A stretch of 64,000 bases of DNA from Whalleya microplaca (lineage: Eukaryota; Ascomycota; Sordariomycetes; Xylariales; Xylariaceae): assembly GCA_022497155.1 (NCBI GenBank), contig MU385713.1:1364001-1428000 (forward strand). Reading direction: 5' to 3'. How positions within the stretch are numbered: the first letter of the stretch is position 1; the number at the start of each line of letters is the position of its first letter. Below the pieces are notes generated by a model, which saw only the letters and a program-made list of their open reading frames with translations, made no database searches and had not been told where the DNA came from. A program made the position numbers and the translations under genes. Shown here piece by piece: positions 61,414 to 64,000 of this stretch.

Positions 61414-63419
61414 ATATCTTAATCAATGGTGATATGCAAGGAACTTGATCATAGGCTTCCTCTATATACAGATACTTGTTTCTATTCACATCTTATGCAT
61501 CGGCTAATAGGAGACCTATTGGTACTCGTAGGATGATGATAATGAACCTGTTTACGTCTGTGAGGATGAAGATCTATCTGCTCTAGTCTACCTGCTATTT
61601 GAATAAGAGAGATTATTTTCGTCGATGCTCTATGGCATATAGGGACGGCTGGAGTACCATATCCGAGCCAGAGTTCCGCGTGATATAGTAAAACTAGGTA
61701 CTAGTAGGAAAAGTGCGGTCAATGTTAAGATACGCCCTATAGGGCTGAGGGCAGTACGGGCCTACGTATGCCCGGCCGCCTATACATGTATATATATAAG
61801 GAGGCTCTGCCACCTTCCTATAGCTTCACCTTGCACTACACTAATCAAGTCACTATACTCCTCATTACTCTGTCCCATATTGACAGCCAAGGCAACAGGT
61901 ACGCAAAAAAGCCAAGAATGAAAGGTTGTCAGTACAAAATATGGACTAAGACCTAACTATAGTTATGTAACCAATAAGACTTGTAACCTAAATAGATTCA
62001 GGAATAACAGGAATGTTTTTAATAAAAAATCAGCATCTCTGTATTGTTGTAATGAATTTGTACACCATGGGTCAAGTAAAAAGGGGGAGGATAACCGATA
62101 AAAAGGGAGGTCGAGGTTACAGTTCCTAATTATATAGCTCTACATGCATTAAGCAATTTCTGGCAATTTTGTAACACACCTACGTGATTATCATTAGTAA
62201 TAAGTATAATTTGTATGACAGTATATGTTAAATTGTCGAATTGCCACATATACTCAACTGTATACATAAATATCATCTTGTCTCCTAAGGTCTACCTCCA
62301 CGTTGACTATATCCGCTGAAGCTTGGACTGAGGAAATATCAAACGGGAGAGATATAACCATCATACTTGCTACTAGTTGAAGCTTAGCCCCTATAGATAG
62401 AAGGACTAGGACATAGTTCGAGGAGTCAGGGGCTCTGGCTCCATTTAACGTATTTCACATGTATACCGTAAGTTAGACTGAGAGCTATGCGTAGATGCTA
62501 CCTACTAATATGAACCTGAAGGCCCAGATGAGAAGAATCGGAGGATTGGTAAAAGTACCATGTTACTACTCCACTCCAACATGTTACTGAAGCGTAATCG
62601 GGCCTCTGGCCAGTCAGCTGACTTACATCAGATGAAAAGTAAAGACGGAGTGAGTTGCGATACCATTTAAATTGAACGTTAAGTGAAGGTTGCAAAGAGT
62701 GAAAGTTCTTGGGGTTCTTGAAAGCTGATTCATGTAAGTGATCTAGCCCAGCATTCCTTCTACATTAGTCGGCAAGCTCGACTTTTCAAATTACATGCTC
62801 ACATTAGTCAAAAGGAATGCCCATACATAAGCTGCAAGCAAAGGTAGGCCATATATCCAGTCAAGGCTACAGATGTCGGAAGGCACGGTCAATGAATCAC
62901 GACATGAAGACGAGGGAAGGATTAGGTGAAATCATGTATACTATTTCTGCTTTGGACGTCAGCTACCTATAAACATAGGTTACTGGTCTACTAACAGTGC
63001 CATTCCGGCATGAGACTGTCATATCTGTTGACAGTCTTAAGAAACAATTAAACCCAGTGTGAAAGAAAAGATGGGTATCATGCCATTCCGTTCCGATTTT
63101 CCCTGTCCCCGATTTAGATCCTCCAAATCCTTCAATACCAAGTGCAAATCCAGTTGGGACCTTTGTATGCGTAGTTGAGAGCATGGTTTGTGGGGTTCCT
63201 TCCAGCTCCTTCAAAGCCCAAATGAATTCCAGGCGAGAATGGGGATATCGAACAAGCGGTGATGGGCTACAGGGAGAACTTAAACCTCATCATAATCCCG
63301 AGGAGGCATAGGCTGGTCACGGTCGGCCTGGCCAAAGTTGGCTGGGAAAGTACTAATCCCAGTTAGTATCAAGTCACACTATAAAGTATGGGTCCCCAGA
63401 GACCAAAAGGATCGCAAAC

Positions 63420-63954
63420 TTACGCAGTCTTGATCTTCTTCTTGCTAGGAGTCTCGTCGTCATCTTGGTCATCCTCACCCTTGATCTTGCGCTTCGCAGG
63501 CGTAGTCTTGGTAGCCGCACGACCTCCCTTCTTCGGAGTAGGAGCGGCGGAAGCTCCAGAACCGGCAGGGCCAGCAGGAGAAGAAGCGACGGAAGAAGTG
63601 CGACCGGCATTGATCTCCTTTCGCTTCAACTTGCCGATATGCTGTCTGTGATCAACATTAGCTCGAGCTATACTAACGAACATGAAGAGTGAAAGGCAGC
63701 GAGACAGCAGCAAAGCTATTTTGGAGTTAGTGAGGCGACGTGTAGTTCTCATAAATGGTAAGTAAGAGCAGGACAGTGCTGAATAGTTAGAATTGCAGTC
63801 ATTACAAAGCAGAGTTTTGGCTATAGGTATAGCCCATCGATTGTGTTAGCTTGACGATGTCAACCCAGGCTGTGGTGGAAGGGGGCGAGATTTCCATAAT
63901 TGCGACGAGGAGGTCAGACCTGGCCTTGTCGGTCCAGATAGTCCGACCAGCCAT
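63420..63954 (-). CDS. Myb-like protein with basic tail
   Basis: Exons 63954-63806 and 63645-63420 on the minus strand give 124 aa. Splicing of the 160-nt intron (63805-63646) joins YTYSQNSAL to QHIGKLKRKEINAGR. N-terminus: MAGRTIWTDKARSDLLVAIM, then TTAWVDIVKLTQSMGYTYSQ, a Myb/SANT-like helix-turn-helix. The C-terminus is Ala/Pro/Lys-rich with KKGGRAATKTTPAKRKIKGE, an acidic DDQDDDE and a nuclear-signal-like KKKIKTA ending; this is like small chromatin-associated proteins. The start chosen at 63954 is the first ATG inside the window; the in-frame codons upstream, to the edge, begin without an ATG, so an upstream exon cannot be ruled out. Related to the gene at 48769-49452 by the helix-turn-helix pattern, but its tail is basic rather than acidic. 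Confidence 0.78.
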
Positions 63955-64000
63955 ATTGGTTGCGAGTTCTTGCCGCGCGTTGGCCACGTTGATGTAGTAA

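Larger units (their letters stand above)
56448..63419. other. Gene-poor 7-kb AT-rich block
   Basis: The left end is the hydrophobin promoter. Beyond that the sequence is AT-rich, with short frames only. It holds a third fragment of repeat R1 at 61356-61413. The minus-strand frame at 62963-63214 has no recognisable motif. Composition resembles the 25-31 kb block, suggesting mutated mobile-element relics. Confidence 0.55.

Noticed and set aside
63646..63805. 160-nt intron of the second Myb-like gene as an introner copy
   Set aside because: Similar length only; none of the shared blocks is present.

Overview
The window is nuclear DNA of a filamentous ascomycete (Pezizomycotina). The support is: about 16 genes with short GT-AG introns and CTAAC/CTGAC branch sites, a Con-6 conidiation protein, a hydrophobin, a fungal ferric reductase ending in a seven-base exon, CT-rich promoters, and AT-rich blocks of mutated repeats. 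The protein sequences look most like Sordariomycetes to me, but I cannot fix order or species from sequence alone.

Layout. 0-7 kb: an eight-exon zinc sugar-alcohol dehydrogenase (+), an unrecognised conserved-looking protein (-) and a Con-6 family protein (-). 9-13 kb: a HUL4-like HECT ubiquitin ligase (+). 15-16 kb: an unrecognised two-exon gene (+). 18.9-23.1 kb: a ferric/cupric reductase followed by a CTR copper transporter, same strand, probably one reductive copper-uptake module. 24-25 kb: a DJ-1/PfpI protein (-). 25-32 kb: gene-poor repeat relics. 32-41 kb: GAPDH (+), RVB2 (-), a coiled-coil protein (+), peptidyl-tRNA hydrolase 2 (-). 43-45 kb: a large basic protein (+). 48.8-54.2 kb: a Myb-like protein with an acidic tail (-), the GYF protein Lin1/CD2BP2 (-) and UFD1 (+, divergent from Lin1). 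56 kb: a small hydrophobin (-). 56.5-63.4 kb: a second gene-poor block. 63.4-64 kb: a second Myb-like gene (-).

How the genes relate. Most are unconnected housekeeping genes (glycolysis, R2TP/INO80 ATPase, U5 snRNP, Cdc48-Ufd1, ubiquitin ligase, peptidyl-tRNA recycling). The only convincing functional neighbourhood is reductase plus copper transporter. The Con-6 and hydrophobin genes suit a conidiating fungus, and each has a TATA box.

Most interesting signal. Three introns of unrelated genes (15486-15642, 22953-23120, 53938-54094) are homologous to one another. They share a TCATTTRTT block, a CCTGTTTCAGG arm, CCCTATTGGG in the loop (two copies), a complementary 3' arm, and an AATACTRAC branch block. 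In the first copy the arms form an uninterrupted 16-bp RNA stem (14 Watson-Crick pairs, two G-U pairs). This is the signature of introner-like elements, introns that multiply as mobile units. Exon boundaries were worked out by hand from splice motifs and protein continuity; no alignment or search was run.
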